Notes: generated by a model not told the origin, from the sequence alone. DNA of 64,000 nt from an uncultured Tateyamaria sp. (GCF_947503415.1 NZ_CANNDS010000001.1:1336501-1400500), one strand, 5' to 3'; positions 8,340 through 17,137 are shown, numbered from the stretch's first letter. Program-made: numbers and translations.

Positions 8340-9680
8340 CTAAACGACGGATACGCCGGACAATCCAAAAGCCTGTACGGGCGTTTCGATACCGTCGACA
8401 AGCAGGTCGCCGCAATTGAGGACGTCCACTGCAACCCCGGCGGATGCCCGTGTTTGGTCATCCATCAGTATCTGCACACCAAGCTCTTTGCATTTCCCCT
8501 CCAACCGCGCCGCAAGGTTCACAGCGTCGCCATAGACAGTGAACGACTGCCGCGAATCTGATCCGATGATGCCAGTGACAAGCGCGCCCGTGGCAATGCC
8601 CACGCGAATGTCGAACGCGTGCGCGCGTGCGACCGGCACCAAAGCAGTTGCGGCCTGCACCGCTGCCGTCGCATGGGATTTGACAGCAACAGGTGCGTTG
8701 AACGTGACCAGAAAACCATCGCCCAAATACGAAATGACAATCCCACCCTTGTCCGAAACGGCACGCGCAGCATCGGCAAGGAATGTATCTAGCTTTGCGA
8801 TAACCTCGCTTGGGTCGTGGGCCGCAGAAAAGCGGGTGAAACCGGCAATATCCATGACAAGGGCAGTGCCCGTCGCACGCTGGGGCCGCATGGGTGCGTC
8901 ATCGGCGATCAGTTTATGCGCAATTTCTTCGGGCACATATTTGCCAAGAAGGTCCGACACCCGTTCGCGGGCGGCCTTTTCACGCCGTCGGTCGATATCC
9001 GCAGCCACCTGCGCGAAAAAGACTGCCCGCGCCCGGTAGACAGAGACGGAGAGCGCAATCGCCGCAAAGAACAGCATGGCTGTTTCCTCGATCCGGTTGC
9101 CGCGCCCGATAAAGTCGATGGACAGGAAAATCGTTTCGTAATCTGCGCGGGTTGCAGCGCTTGGGATGTCCGCCCATGACAAAGTGCGGTCCATCTGCGT
9201 GGACACCCACGCAAACGCCGCCCACCACCCGACAACGCAGACCGTCCCGGTCCAAAGCACAAGCCGCCACGACAGGCTCAGGCAAGCCATGGCGAGCAAG
9301 GGGAACAGGAAGTAGATGCCATAGGCGCGAAAGGCGATGATCTGCGGCACGTCGTCTGCGCGGCTGATGGGCACAAGCGCAAAGAGCGCGCAAATTGTCA
9401 GCCCATCCAGCATGTAGACCGTGTATTTCATCCAAGCCCGGTCAAACCGCGTGCCGATCAGGCACAGATGCGTGACGCCAATTGCGGTAAACAGCAGTAA
9501 CGCAACGGTTGTGGCAAGGCGCAAGTCCGCCCCCGGAAACAGCAAGGCCGCACCCACATACCAGACAAAGGCCGCCGCCGCGATTGATGTGCGGATGCCA
9601 ATGCCAAGACGCAAGCCCCGCTGCTCTGCCAGATTGAGCCGGGTTTGCGCTTCGGGCGTGACCTGTTCGGATGCGGACAT
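8340..9680 (-). CDS. Membrane-bound class III adenylate/guanylate cyclase
   Basis: A 446-residue protein starting at ATG 9680 (MSASEQVTPEAQ); an earlier in-frame start would add 44 Arg-rich residues of low plausibility. Residues about 30-225 contain six hydrophobic segments, followed by a short coiled linker (ADIDRRREKAARERVSDLL) and a catalytic domain from about 265. Both metal-binding aspartates are present: Asp277 in VMDIAGFTRF and Asp321 in SYLGDGFLVTF; the C-terminal block FTVYGDAVNLAARLE supplies the transition-state Asn and Arg. It should make cAMP (possibly cGMP) in response to a membrane signal. The sensor region is not a recognised CHASE or MASE domain to my eye. It stands alone. 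Confidence 0.88.
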   Translation of the reverse strand: MSASEQVTPEAQTRLNLAEQRGLRLGIGIRTSIAAAAFVWYVGAALLFPGADLRLATTVALLLFTAIGVTHLCLIGTRFDRAWMKYTVYMLDGLTICALFALVPISRADDVPQIIAFRAYGIYFLFPLLAMACLSLSWRLVLWTGTVCVVGWWAAFAWVSTQMDRTLSWADIPSAATRADYETIFLSIDFIGRGNRIEETAMLFFAAIALSVSVYRARAVFFAQVAADIDRRREKAARERVSDLLGKYVPEEIAHKLIADDAPMRPQRATGTALVMDIAGFTRFSAAHDPSEVIAKLDTFLADAARAVSDKGGIVISYLGDGFLVTFNAPVAVKSHATAAVQAATALVPVARAHAFDIRVGIATGALVTGIIGSDSRQSFTVYGDAVNLAARLEGKCKELGVQILMDDQTRASAGVAVDVLNCGDLLVDGIETPVQAFGLSGVSVV

Positions 9681-9845
9681 GATATACCGTGTAGTGAGAG
9701 TGCTGCGACGCTGCCGGCTTACGAGATTAGGGCGATCCGTGTGTTGTGCGAGGGAACCATAGGCCGATCCTGTCCCATGTTTTTCGGTACGCCGTCGGCA
9801 GCAATTTGGCATCTGCGTGCATTAATGCGCCCCCGGTTTGACAGG

Positions 9846-9872
9846 GCACCGGGCCATCACGTGGCCCGGTGC
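9846..9872 (-). terminator. GC-rich hairpin downstream of the SDR gene
   Basis: A perfect 11-bp stem (GCACCGGGCCA paired with TGGCCCGGTGC) with a 5-nt loop lies 10 nt past the SDR stop codon on the minus strand. There is no U-run after it, so it is either a weak terminator or a 3'-end stabiliser. Confidence 0.45.
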
Positions 9873-9881
9873 ACCATCGGA

Positions 9882-10754
9882 TCAGGCCAGTTGCCCGCCG
9901 GTGGCGTCAAAGTCCGTCCCATTAAAAGCCGTGGCCGCGTCGGAGGCGAGGAACAGCACACCCTCGGCCATCTCGTTCGGGTCCATGATGCGGGGCGTGA
10001 CAAAGAATTCCTTCATCCCGTCATAGGTCAGGCCCTGATACTCAAAGCTTTCCTCCAGCATCGGTGTGTCGACCGCGAGGGGCGAAATGGAGGTGACGCG
10101 GATGTTGTCCTTGGCCATATGCGCCCCTGCGCGCGTCAGCCCCAGCACGGCGTGTTTGCTGGCGTTGTAATGCGCCGTGTTGGCAAAGCCGCGGTGGGCT
10201 GCGACGGACGCCATGTTGACGATCACGCCACGTCCTTGCGCCTTCATCACCGGCACCGCGTATTTCATGCCGTAGAATACGCCATTCACGTTGGTCTGCA
10301 TCATGTCCTCGAAATTCTCGAGGTCGATGTCTTCGATCAGGGCGGGGGTCATGAAGATACCGGCGTTGTTGAACAGCACGTCCAGACGGCCATAGGTGTC
10401 GACAGCGGCGTTGACGAAGCGTTCGACCTGCGCCGGGTCGCGTACGTCGGTCTGCACCCATGTCACGTCGCCGCCCATGGCGCGAACCTCAGCTTCGACC
10501 TCGCGGCCCAGGGCATCACGGCGGGCGCCAAAGACCACCTTGCCGCCCTCCATCGCAAAGGCGCGCACGGTGGCTGCGCCGATGCCTGAGTTGCCGCCTG
10601 TGACGGCTATCACTTTGTCCTGAAAGCGACCATTTGGGTTCACCTGCGTTGCGGCGGGTTGGGGGTTCAAGCTGTTCGCGGCGGCGGCACCAGCTGCAAG
10701 GGTGGCAATGCCACCTGTCAGAAGGGCGCGGCGGGATGTGGTGGGGTTGGTCAT
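9882..10754 (-). CDS. Short-chain dehydrogenase/reductase with an apparent Tat signal
   Basis: A 290-residue classical SDR. The nucleotide-binding motif TGGNSGIG is at 52-59, NNAG at 129-132, and the catalytic Ser183, Tyr196 and Lys200 (YNASK) are all present, so it should be an active NAD(P)-dependent alcohol/ketone oxidoreductase. Unusually, the domain is preceded by about 35 extra residues that resemble a twin-arginine signal: TSRRALLTG, a hydrophobic Ala-rich stretch, and an AAAAN cleavage-like site. This predicts export, which is rare for SDRs. It follows a secreted SnoaL-like protein by 39 nt in the same direction, so both products may act in the periplasm. Confidence 0.88.
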   Translation of the reverse strand: MTNPTTSRRALLTGGIATLAAGAAAANSLNPQPAATQVNPNGRFQDKVIAVTGGNSGIGAATVRAFAMEGGKVVFGARRDALGREVEAEVRAMGGDVTWVQTDVRDPAQVERFVNAAVDTYGRLDVLFNNAGIFMTPALIEDIDLENFEDMMQTNVNGVFYGMKYAVPVMKAQGRGVIVNMASVAAHRGFANTAHYNASKHAVLGLTRAGAHMAKDNIRVTSISPLAVDTPMLEESFEYQGLTYDGMKEFFVTPRIMDPNEMAEGVLFLASDAATAFNGTDFDATGGQLA

Positions 10755-10793
10755 GTCGTGTCCTTTCGGAATGTGAGTGGTGAGGATCAGCGA

Positions 10794-11390
10794 TCAGCTG
10801 CCGGGCGTGTTGCGCACAAATGGGTTGCCGCGCTCTGCCGTGGCGACAAAGGTCATGGCGTCGATCTTCCAGCCATCGTCAGTGGGCACAAAGCTGTGCT
10901 CATACGTGCCCCAGACCTCCCACATCGGGTCGCTGCCATTCTCGGGCAGGGCGCCACGCTCCATCCGGTTCCAGGCATAGCCGTGAGACTGCATGGTGGC
11001 AGACCCGTCGTTTTCGAACGTGATGCGGTGGTTGCCGCGCAGATGGAATGATGTCTTCTCGGCTGTCAGGTTCGACGACCAGCCTGCGATCAGTCCATCG
11101 GCCGGGATGGTCGCAGGCTCACCACCAACCAACGATGTGAAATCCACAGTGATGGTGTCGGTGAACAGCGACCGGGCGGTGGCCCAATCCTTGGCGTCCA
11201 CGGCGGCGTCCAACGCGTCTGCGATACGCACCATTTCGGCATGATCCACCAGTGTTTCGGCGGTGATGGTGCTGCCCGCATCCGATGCGTCACTTGCAAA
11301 GGATGGAGTGTTCAAGGCCAGAACCACAGCTGCGGCTGGCAGGGCAGTCAGTGCTGTTGAAATCAGGGCGGTGTTCAGAAGGCGTTTCAT
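10794..11390 (-). CDS. Exported SnoaL/NTF2-like protein
   Basis: A 198-residue protein with an N-terminal Sec signal (MKRLLNTALISTALTALPAAAVVLA) followed by an NTF2/SnoaL-like domain: the early helix with RIADALDAAVDAKDWATARSLFTDTITVDFTS and later beta strands TSFHLRGNHRITFENDGSATMQSHGYAW are typical. Members include ketosteroid isomerases, polyketide cyclases and many with no known reaction; I cannot assign a substrate. It sits directly upstream of the SDR gene with a Tat-like leader and downstream of a LysR gene, suggesting a small two-gene unit working outside the cytoplasm. Confidence 0.8.
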   Translation of the reverse strand: MKRLLNTALISTALTALPAAAVVLALNTPSFASDASDAGSTITAETLVDHAEMVRIADALDAAVDAKDWATARSLFTDTITVDFTSLVGGEPATIPADGLIAGWSSNLTAEKTSFHLRGNHRITFENDGSATMQSHGYAWNRMERGALPENGSDPMWEVWGTYEHSFVPTDDGWKIDAMTFVATAERGNPFVRNTPGS

Positions 11391-11478
11391 TGTTTGTCTC
11401 CATGCTTTCGTTGCGTTGAGACAAATCTAGGCGGGTAGAAGGATAATTAAAAAGTCCGATTTGGTATGGTAATGATGC

Positions 11479-12369
11479 CTATTGGGTATCTATTTGTCGG
11501 GTGATCTCACTTAGTCCCTGTGTGAGCGTGCCGGGATTTTTGCCAGTAATGAAGAGAAACTCGATCGGCACAGACAGTCCTTGAACCTGCCTGAACTGAA
11601 CGCGCTCGGGTGGGCGGTGCATATTTGCCGAGTTTACAAAGGCACACCCAACACCGGCAGACACAAGGCTCAGCATGGTGGTCTCGTTTTCCGCTTCCTG
11701 AACAATGACCGGGTCCAGACCGATGCCACGCCAAGCATCTGCGAGCTGATCGTGGTAGGCCGGTGCGACCGCGCGCGGGAAGGCAACGAGGGGCAGGCCG
11801 TCAATATCCTCAAGCTCCAAGGGGCCATCTGAGTCAAATACAAGGTCAGTCGACGCGGCAAGAACGACATCATCGGTCCGCAGCCAATGCGCGTTCAACT
11901 TTTCGTCGTCCAGACTGTTCTGTCGGTAAACGAACCCTGCATCGAGGTCCCCAGCCATAAGGGCGTCGATCTGATCCAGCGAACTCATCGGAGAGATATC
12001 GAGCCGTACATCCGGATACCGCCGCGCATACCTGTTCAACGCGATCGGCATATGCCCTGACCATGACGCGCTTTCCAGAAGCCCGATGCGCAATCGCCCC
12101 GCAGTCCCTTTGGCAATTTGCTGCGCCTCATAAGTTGCGGCATCCGTGCTGGCGAGAATTGCCCGGGCCTGAGTGGCAAAAGCACGCCCTGCATCCGTTA
12201 GAACGACGCGGCGCCCTTCCCGAAGCAGCAGATCGACGCCCATCTCCGCTTCCAGATCCTTGATCTGGCGGGACACGGCTGGTTGCGCAATGCGAAGCCT
12301 GTCGGCGGCATGACTGATGCCGCCATGATCGGCGACGGCCACAAAGTAGCGCAGGTGACGTAATTCCAC
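11479..12369 (-). CDS. LysR-family transcriptional regulator
   Basis: A 296-residue LTTR. The N-terminal winged helix is clear (MELRHLRYFVAVADHGGISHAADRLRIAQPAVSRQIKDLE, residues 1-40 region), followed by a linker helix and a periplasmic-binding-like effector domain. It is divergent from a DMT exporter gene, a common LTTR arrangement, and the intergenic DNA holds a GCATT-N12-AATGC repeat fitting the T-N11-A rule. It also lies upstream of, and codirectional with, the SnoaL/SDR pair. Likely targets are therefore the exporter, the SnoaL/SDR genes, or both. The effector is unknown. Confidence 0.92.
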   Translation of the reverse strand: MELRHLRYFVAVADHGGISHAADRLRIAQPAVSRQIKDLEAEMGVDLLLREGRRVVLTDAGRAFATQARAILASTDAATYEAQQIAKGTAGRLRIGLLESASWSGHMPIALNRYARRYPDVRLDISPMSSLDQIDALMAGDLDAGFVYRQNSLDDEKLNAHWLRTDDVVLAASTDLVFDSDGPLELEDIDGLPLVAFPRAVAPAYHDQLADAWRGIGLDPVIVQEAENETTMLSLVSAGVGCAFVNSANMHRPPERVQFRQVQGLSVPIEFLFITGKNPGTLTQGLSEITRQIDTQ

Positions 12370-12406
12370 TTCGATACCTCTGGGTTATGGGTTTGCGATT
12401 CTAATA

Positions 12407-12428
12407 GCATTGGAAGGCATGAAAATGC
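12407..12428. promoter_or_regulatory. Candidate LysR-type operator
   Basis: GCATT at 12407-12411 and AATGC at 12424-12428 form an inverted repeat obeying the T-N11-A pattern of LysR boxes. It lies 37-58 nt upstream of the regulator's start and 39-60 nt upstream of the divergent exporter's start. Confidence 0.4.
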
Positions 12429-12467
12429 TGCGCCATTTTGACCTTCATACCGCAAAGGAGGTTTCGC

Positions 12468-13532
12468 ATGCCCACATCACCCTATTTCGGCACCGCTTTG
12501 GGCACTCTCACAGTCTTGTGCTGGGCAAGCTACAACGTCGCGGCAAAGCAAGGCATTGAAGATGGCCTCACGCCCGAAGCACTGGCCTTTCTGCGGTTTG
12601 CAGTTCCGGGTTTGATAGCACTGCCGCTCGCGTGTTTCTTGGCGCTGCGCCAACGCGTGATGCCCATTCGTTTGGGACGGCTTGCAGCGCTCGTGCTTTT
12701 GGGTGGTCCCATTTTCGGCGCCATCGCAGTGACAGGCTACGAATACGCGCCGTTGTCCCATGGGCTGTTGTTCGCGCCAGTTGCCGTCTTTCTCAGCGGC
12801 GGCGTTCTTGGGCACATCTTATTGAAAGACAGCCTGTCGAAAGGCCGTGTTTTCGGGGCGCTTGTGATGTTCACGGGCCTCGCCGTGCTTGTCGGCTTCC
12901 AGACAAGCGGACTGCCTGACACGTGGTGGGTTGGGGCTTTTTTCTTTGTCTGCGCAGGCATGCTCTGGGGGGCCTACACCGTCCTGATCAAGAAGTGGGA
13001 GGTGTCACTGTTGTCCGGTACAATCGCGGTTGCGTCCGGCTCAGCGGTAATGGCCGCCGTTGTTCTGGGGCCTGTAGCTTTTGGTACGCTTGCATCCGCG
13101 CCGCTTCAAAGCGTGGTCTTTCAAGCCATCATGCAAGGATTAATCGGTGGCGTTCTGAGCGTTGTGGCATTGATCGGTGCCGTCCGCGCGTTGCCGACGC
13201 AGGTTGCTGCCCTGTTGCCAACTTTCACCCCCGGAGTGGCGTTGTTCATTGCCTTGATGGCGAACGGCGTGTCGCCGACGTCGGCTGAAATTGCTGGGTG
13301 CGTTCTGGTTTTGATTGGGTTTTTGGTAAGCGCCGCGCGGCATTCCCCCCGGAAATCGGAGACGGCAAAACAGGCCGCGACATCTTTAATGCAGATTTTT
13401 GAGGATATTGGTGCCCAGAAGAGGACTCGAACCTCCACGTCCATACGGACACTAGCACCTGAAGCTAGCGCGTCTACCAATTCCGCCATCTGGGCACGGG
13501 TTGGTGGAGCGTCGTTTAAGCGCGAGGGCTAG
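12468..13532 (+). CDS. DMT-superfamily (EamA) transporter whose frame runs through tRNA-Leu
   Basis: The start at 12468 (MPTSPYFGTAL) follows a strong AAAGGAGG; an in-frame start 30 nt earlier would overlap that site. Residues 1 to about 293 form the usual ten-helix drug/metabolite transporter with two EamA repeats, ending IAGCVLVLIGFLVSAARH. The frame then continues about 60 more residues to the stop at 13530-13532. Residues about 314-343 are the antisense translation of a convergent tRNA-Leu gene (KRTRTSTSIRTLAPEAS is that tRNA read backwards). So the C-terminal 40 residues are not transporter-like; either a native stop was lost or the overlap is tolerated. Likely an inner-membrane exporter regulated by the divergent LysR. 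Confidence 0.85.
   Translation: MPTSPYFGTALGTLTVLCWASYNVAAKQGIEDGLTPEALAFLRFAVPGLIALPLACFLALRQRVMPIRLGRLAALVLLGGPIFGAIAVTGYEYAPLSHGLLFAPVAVFLSGGVLGHILLKDSLSKGRVFGALVMFTGLAVLVGFQTSGLPDTWWVGAFFFVCAGMLWGAYTVLIKKWEVSLLSGTIAVASGSAVMAAVVLGPVAFGTLASAPLQSVVFQAIMQGLIGGVLSVVALIGAVRALPTQVAALLPTFTPGVALFIALMANGVSPTSAEIAGCVLVLIGFLVSAARHSPRKSETAKQAATSLMQIFEDIGAQKRTRTSTSIRTLAPEASASTNSAIWARVGGASFKREG
13409..13495 (-). tRNA. tRNA-Leu(CAG)
   Basis: An 87-nt class II tRNA. The acceptor stem GCCCAGA pairs with TCTGGGC, followed by discriminator A and an encoded CCA. The D-arm reads GGCGGAATTGGTAGAC, the anticodon stem CTAGC/GCTAG closes the loop TTCAGGT giving anticodon CAG, a variable arm follows, and the T-loop is GGTTCGAGTCC. 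It is encoded entirely inside the 3' part of the convergent DMT transporter frame. Confidence 0.96.
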
Positions 13533-13541
13533 GGGTGTCAA
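13513..13541 (-). promoter_or_regulatory. Probable sigma-70 promoter of tRNA-Leu
   Basis: On the minus strand TTGACA (13541-13536) is followed, after exactly 17 nt, by TAAACG (13518-13513), about 17 nt before the tRNA 5' end. The stop codon of the convergent transporter lies in the spacer. Confidence 0.55.
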
Positions 13542-13699
13542 TGCGATTCTCTGCGGATGGGGCACACGATGGGTCGATGCCTTTGGCAAGGACTTTTCAG
13601 GAATAAAGAAACAGACCTTTCCCGCGCCAAATTGCCGACTTGTTTCAACGCAACGCGGGCGATAGACCGTCTTTCGAACCTGTGCGCAAGGAGCAAGAC

Positions 13700-14680
13700 A
13701 TGTCCAAACTGGTCACGATCTATGGCGGATCCGGTTTTGTCGGGCGTTACATCGCGCGGCGTATGGCCAAGGCAGGCTGGCGTGTGCGTGTCGCAGTGCG
13801 CCGCCCGAACGAGGCGATCTTTGTCAAACCATATGGCGTGGTCGGCCAAGTCGAACCTGTCCTGTGCAATATCCGGGATGATGCGTCCGTGGCGCAAGTG
13901 ATGACAGGCGCGGATGCCGTCGTGAACAGTGTCGGCATCCTAGCCAAGCACGGCAAGAACACATTTGAGGCCGTGCAGTCCGAAGGGGCGGCCCGCATCG
14001 CCCGCATCGCGGCCGAACAGGGTGTTACGCGTATGGTTCACGTCTCTGCCATTGGTGCCGATACAGAAAGCCCAAGCGACTACGCCCGCACCAAGGCCGA
14101 AGGCGAGGCTGCGGTGCTGGAGCATATGCCGGATGCCGTGATCCTGCGCCCGTCCATTGTGTTTGGCGCGGAGGATGAGTTCTTCAATCGGTTTGCATCC
14201 ATGACCCGCTTTGGTCCGATCTTGCCTGTTGTCGGGGCCGGAACGCGGTTCCAGCCGGTCTATGTGGATGATGTTGCCAAGGCGGCTGAACAGGCCCTGA
14301 CCTCGAACGTCGATGCAGGCGTATACGAGTTGGGCGGTCCGGATGTTCGGACATTCCGCGAATTGATGGCGGTGATGCTGGATGTGATCCGACGTCGCCG
14401 TGCCGTTGTGAATATCCCGTTCTGGGCTGCGTCCATCATGGGTTTCGGCTTTGACTTGCTGAACACAATTTCACTGGGTCTGATCCCGGCACAGATCACC
14501 CGTGACCAAGTGCGCAACCTGCGCAATGACAATGTGGTTGCGGAAGATGTAAAAGGGTTTTCCGACCTCGGGATCACGCCCACTGCGCTAAGCTCCGTGC
14601 TGCCCGAATATCTGTGGCGGTTCCGTCCGTCGGGCCAATACGATGCGATCAAGGAAAGCGCGAAGAATCTGCGCGCCTAA
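13700..14680 (+). CDS. NDUFA9-like complex I associated NAD(P)-binding protein
   Basis: A 326-residue atypical short-chain dehydrogenase. The start at 13700 ([10 protein letters not shown]) follows AAGGAG at 7 nt spacing. GGSGFVG (residues 9-15) is the dinucleotide-binding loop; HVSAIGAD, the YARTKAEGE stretch and RPSIVFG are typical of the NDUFA9/39-kDa family related to complex I, which in alphaproteobacteria is usually annotated as 'complex I NDUFA9 subunit family'. In mitochondria the homologue stabilises complex I near the quinone site; in bacteria the role is less clear (quinone or lipid metabolism). Its 3' end overlaps the convergent uppP gene by 4 nt. Confidence 0.88.
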   Translation: MSKLVTIYGGSGFVGRYIARRMAKAGWRVRVAVRRPNEAIFVKPYGVVGQVEPVLCNIRDDASVAQVMTGADAVVNSVGILAKHGKNTFEAVQSEGAARIARIAAEQGVTRMVHVSAIGADTESPSDYARTKAEGEAAVLEHMPDAVILRPSIVFGAEDEFFNRFASMTRFGPILPVVGAGTRFQPVYVDDVAKAAEQALTSNVDAGVYELGGPDVRTFRELMAVMLDVIRRRRAVVNIPFWAASIMGFGFDLLNTISLGLIPAQITRDQVRNLRNDNVVAEDVKGFSDLGITPTALSSVLPEYLWRFRPSGQYDAIKESAKNLRA

Positions 14681-15480
14681 GTGTACGCCCAGATCAACAG
14701 GCCGACACCGAGGACAACGCGGTAGATCACGTAGGGCGTAAAGCTCACGCTGCGCACCAGGCGCATCATCAGAACAAGTGCGCCCAGTGCCGCGATGAAC
14801 GCAAAGGCGGCGGCGATGATGGCATCCCGCAAGACCGCCCAATTGGCTTGGCCAACCACGTCGACACTCAGCACGACACCTGAGGCAATGATAACCGGGA
14901 TCGACATCAGCATAGACAATTTGGCCGCACCCTCTCGTTCGTAGCCGAGGGCGCGGGCTGCTGTGATCGTGATACCTGATCGGGATGTGCCGGGGATCAG
15001 AGCAAGGCATTGGGCCAAACCCATGAGGGCCGCGTCCTTGATCGTCCAGCGCTCAGCGGTGCGAACGGTAGGTCCGCGCATATCAGCCCAGTATAGAACA
15101 AGGCCAAAGATCAGCATGGTCCAGCCTATGACGGCGACGCTGCGCATGGCCTCGTCCAGGCCGGTTACTTTGATGGCAAAGCCAACGAGGACGGCAGGAA
15201 TCGTTGCTGTGATCAGGCACAGAGCCAAAAAGGCCCCTTGGGTATCGACCTTGCGCCGCGCCAGCCGCGTGAGGCCATGGGCGGCAATCCGCACATCGGC
15301 CCAGAAGTACAGGATAACAGCCAACAGGGTGCCCACGTGTACGGCCACATCTATCGCAAGACCTTGATCTGGTGTTCCGGTCAGTGACGGCAACAAGATG
15401 AGGTGCCCCGAGGACGACACCGGCAAGAATTCGGTGATGCCTTGGATCACGGCCACTATCAGGAGTTGAAAAAGAGTCAT
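14677..15480 (-). CDS. uppP: Undecaprenyl-diphosphate phosphatase
   Basis: A 267-residue polytopic membrane enzyme of the BacA/UppP family that removes a phosphate from undecaprenyl diphosphate to recycle the carrier lipid for peptidoglycan and polysaccharide synthesis. Diagnostic motifs are [14 protein letters not shown] (residues 14-27, catalytic Glu17 and His26) and PGTSRSG (163-169, catalytic Arg). Length and hydropathy match the family. It is divergent from gltD, across a 211-nt region rich in inverted repeats. Confidence 0.96.
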   Translation of the reverse strand: MTLFQLLIVAVIQGITEFLPVSSSGHLILLPSLTGTPDQGLAIDVAVHVGTLLAVILYFWADVRIAAHGLTRLARRKVDTQGAFLALCLITATIPAVLVGFAIKVTGLDEAMRSVAVIGWTMLIFGLVLYWADMRGPTVRTAERWTIKDAALMGLAQCLALIPGTSRSGITITAARALGYEREGAAKLSMLMSIPVIIASGVVLSVDVVGQANWAVLRDAIIAAAFAFIAALGALVLMMRLVRSVSFTPYVIYRVVLGVGLLIWAYT

Positions 15481-15519
15481 CTTGTGTCCGCGATCATGAT
15501 AACGTGACGATACAAACCT

Positions 15520-15647
15520 TTGATTCTGAACGCAAAGCGAGATTATAGTTCCGTATCGGACCTATAATCCTAGTTTTCTGTTGCTTTACAGTGTGTATGT
15601 TCCCAGAAAACGTAAAGTAGGACAGTATTACTGACTTTTAATCAGTA
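15520..15647. promoter_or_regulatory. Repeat-rich divergent control region between uppP and gltD
   Basis: Three perfect inverted repeats sit here: GATTATAG (15541-15548) with CTATAATC (15562-15569); GTTTTCTG (15573-15580) with CAGAAAAC (15604-15611); and TACTGA (15629-15634) with TCAGTA (15642-15647). The first pair creates TATAAT-like -10 boxes on both strands. CTTTAC/GTAAAG (15584-15589/15612-15617) interleaves with the second pair. The region is AT-rich against a GC-rich background and must hold the uppP and gltD promoters. Confidence 0.55.
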
Positions 15648-15691
15648 CAACAATGCCATAAACGGCGCGAACGACCTTTGGAGGACATGTC

Positions 15692-17128
15692 TTGGCTGAA
15701 CAACCGATGTTGAAATTCGTGAAAATCGACCGCGATATGCCTGAAAAGCGTGAAGCAGACATACGTCGTGAAGATTTCAACGAAATTTACGCTGAGTACG
15801 CCGATGCCAAGGCCAAGGAGCAGGCATCGCGCTGTTCTCAGTGCGGTGTGCCTTATTGCCAATCGCATTGCCCGCTGCACAACAACATTCCCGACTGGCT
15901 GAAACTGACGGCCGAAGGGCGGCTGCGAGAGGCTTATGAGGTCAGTCAGGCCACCAACACCTTCCCCGAGATCTGTGGTCGCATCTGCCCGCAGGATCGT
16001 TTGTGCGAAGGCAACTGCGTGATCGAGCAATCCGGGCACGGCACCGTCACCATCGGCTCGGTCGAGAAGTACATCACCGACACCGCGTGGGAAGAAGGGT
16101 GGGTGATGCCCATTGCTCCATCCGTGGAACGCACTGAATCGGTTGGTATTATTGGTGCTGGCCCCGGTGGCTTGGCCGCTGCGGATGTGCTGCGTCGCGC
16201 GGGTGTTCAGGTCACCATCTATGACCGCTATGACCGCGCGGGTGGGCTGCTGACCTACGGTATCCCTGGCTTCAAGCTGGAGAAGGACGTGGTCATGCGC
16301 CGCAACAAACAGCTTGAGCTGGGCGGTGTGATCTTCAAGCTGGACTGCAACGTGGGCGAGGATATCGCGTTTGACGACATTCGCGCGGCCCATGATGCGG
16401 TGATTATCGCGACCGGGGTCTACAAGAGCCGCGATCTGACGATGCCCAATGGCGAAGCGCAAGGCATTGAAAAAGCGATTGATTTCCTGACTGCGTCCAA
16501 CCGGAAGAGTTTTGGTGACGACGTGGCTGACTTCGACAGTGGTCGTCTGAATGCAGAAGGCAAGCGCGTGGTCGTCATCGGTGGTGGCGACACCGCGATG
16601 GACTGTGTTCGAACGTCGATCCGGCAGGGGGCCACGTCTGTGAAATGCCTGTACCGCAGGGACCGTGCCAACATGCCGGGCAGTCAGCGCGAAGTGCAGA
16701 ATGCCGAGGAAGAAGGCGTTATTTTCGAATGGCTTAGTGCGCCCAAAGGGTTTGCAACAGACGGTGACAGCGTGGCCGGTGTGATGGTGCAGAAGATGCG
16801 CTTGGGCCAGCCGGACGCAACAGGCCGTCAGGCGCCAGAAGTGATCGAGGGCGCGGATTATGTCGAGGATGCAGACCTCGTGATCAAGGCGCTGGGGTTT
16901 GAGCCTGAGGACCTGCCGACACTGTGGGACACTGATGGTCTGGACGTCACCCGTTGGGGGACGATCAAGGCGGAGTTTACGACAGGAAAGACGGCTGTCG
17001 ACGGTGTCTATGCCGTGGGTGATATCGTGCGGGGTGCGTCACTGGTGGTTTGGGCGATCCGTGATGGGCGCGACTGCGCCGAGGCGATACTTGACCAGTT
17101 TTCTGTTTCCGCGATTGCCGCCGAATAA
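15692..17128 (+). CDS. gltD: Glutamate synthase (NADPH) small subunit
   Basis: A 478-residue GltD: passes electrons from NADPH through FAD and two [4Fe-4S] clusters to the large subunit, which makes glutamate from glutamine and 2-oxoglutarate. The N-terminal domain carries the cluster cysteines (RCSQCGVPYCQSHCP and ICGRICPQDRLCEGNC). The FAD motif GIIGAGPGGLAAADVL and the NADPH motif VVVIGGGDTAMDCVR follow. The start is a TTG at 15692, chosen because GGAGGA lies 6 nt upstream; the nearest ATG in frame (15707) would leave that site too far away. The order gltD then gltB, with three GFA genes between, is unusual. Confidence 0.96.
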   Translation: MAEQPMLKFVKIDRDMPEKREADIRREDFNEIYAEYADAKAKEQASRCSQCGVPYCQSHCPLHNNIPDWLKLTAEGRLREAYEVSQATNTFPEICGRICPQDRLCEGNCVIEQSGHGTVTIGSVEKYITDTAWEEGWVMPIAPSVERTESVGIIGAGPGGLAAADVLRRAGVQVTIYDRYDRAGGLLTYGIPGFKLEKDVVMRRNKQLELGGVIFKLDCNVGEDIAFDDIRAAHDAVIIATGVYKSRDLTMPNGEAQGIEKAIDFLTASNRKSFGDDVADFDSGRLNAEGKRVVVIGGGDTAMDCVRTSIRQGATSVKCLYRRDRANMPGSQREVQNAEEEGVIFEWLSAPKGFATDGDSVAGVMVQKMRLGQPDATGRQAPEVIEGADYVEDADLVIKALGFEPEDLPTLWDTDGLDVTRWGTIKAEFTTGKTAVDGVYAVGDIVRGASLVVWAIRDGRDCAEAILDQFSVSAIAAE

Positions 17129-17137
17129 GGCGGTCTG

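Noticed and set aside
13121-13489. A minus-strand frame starting MAELVDALASGAS.
   Set aside because: This is the tRNA-Leu gene translated, a classic false call; the tRNA explains the bases.
11479-13495. tRNA-Leu as an integration site for a genomic island.
   Set aside because: No integrase, no repeated tRNA 3' end within view, and flanking genes are ordinary; nothing supports an island.
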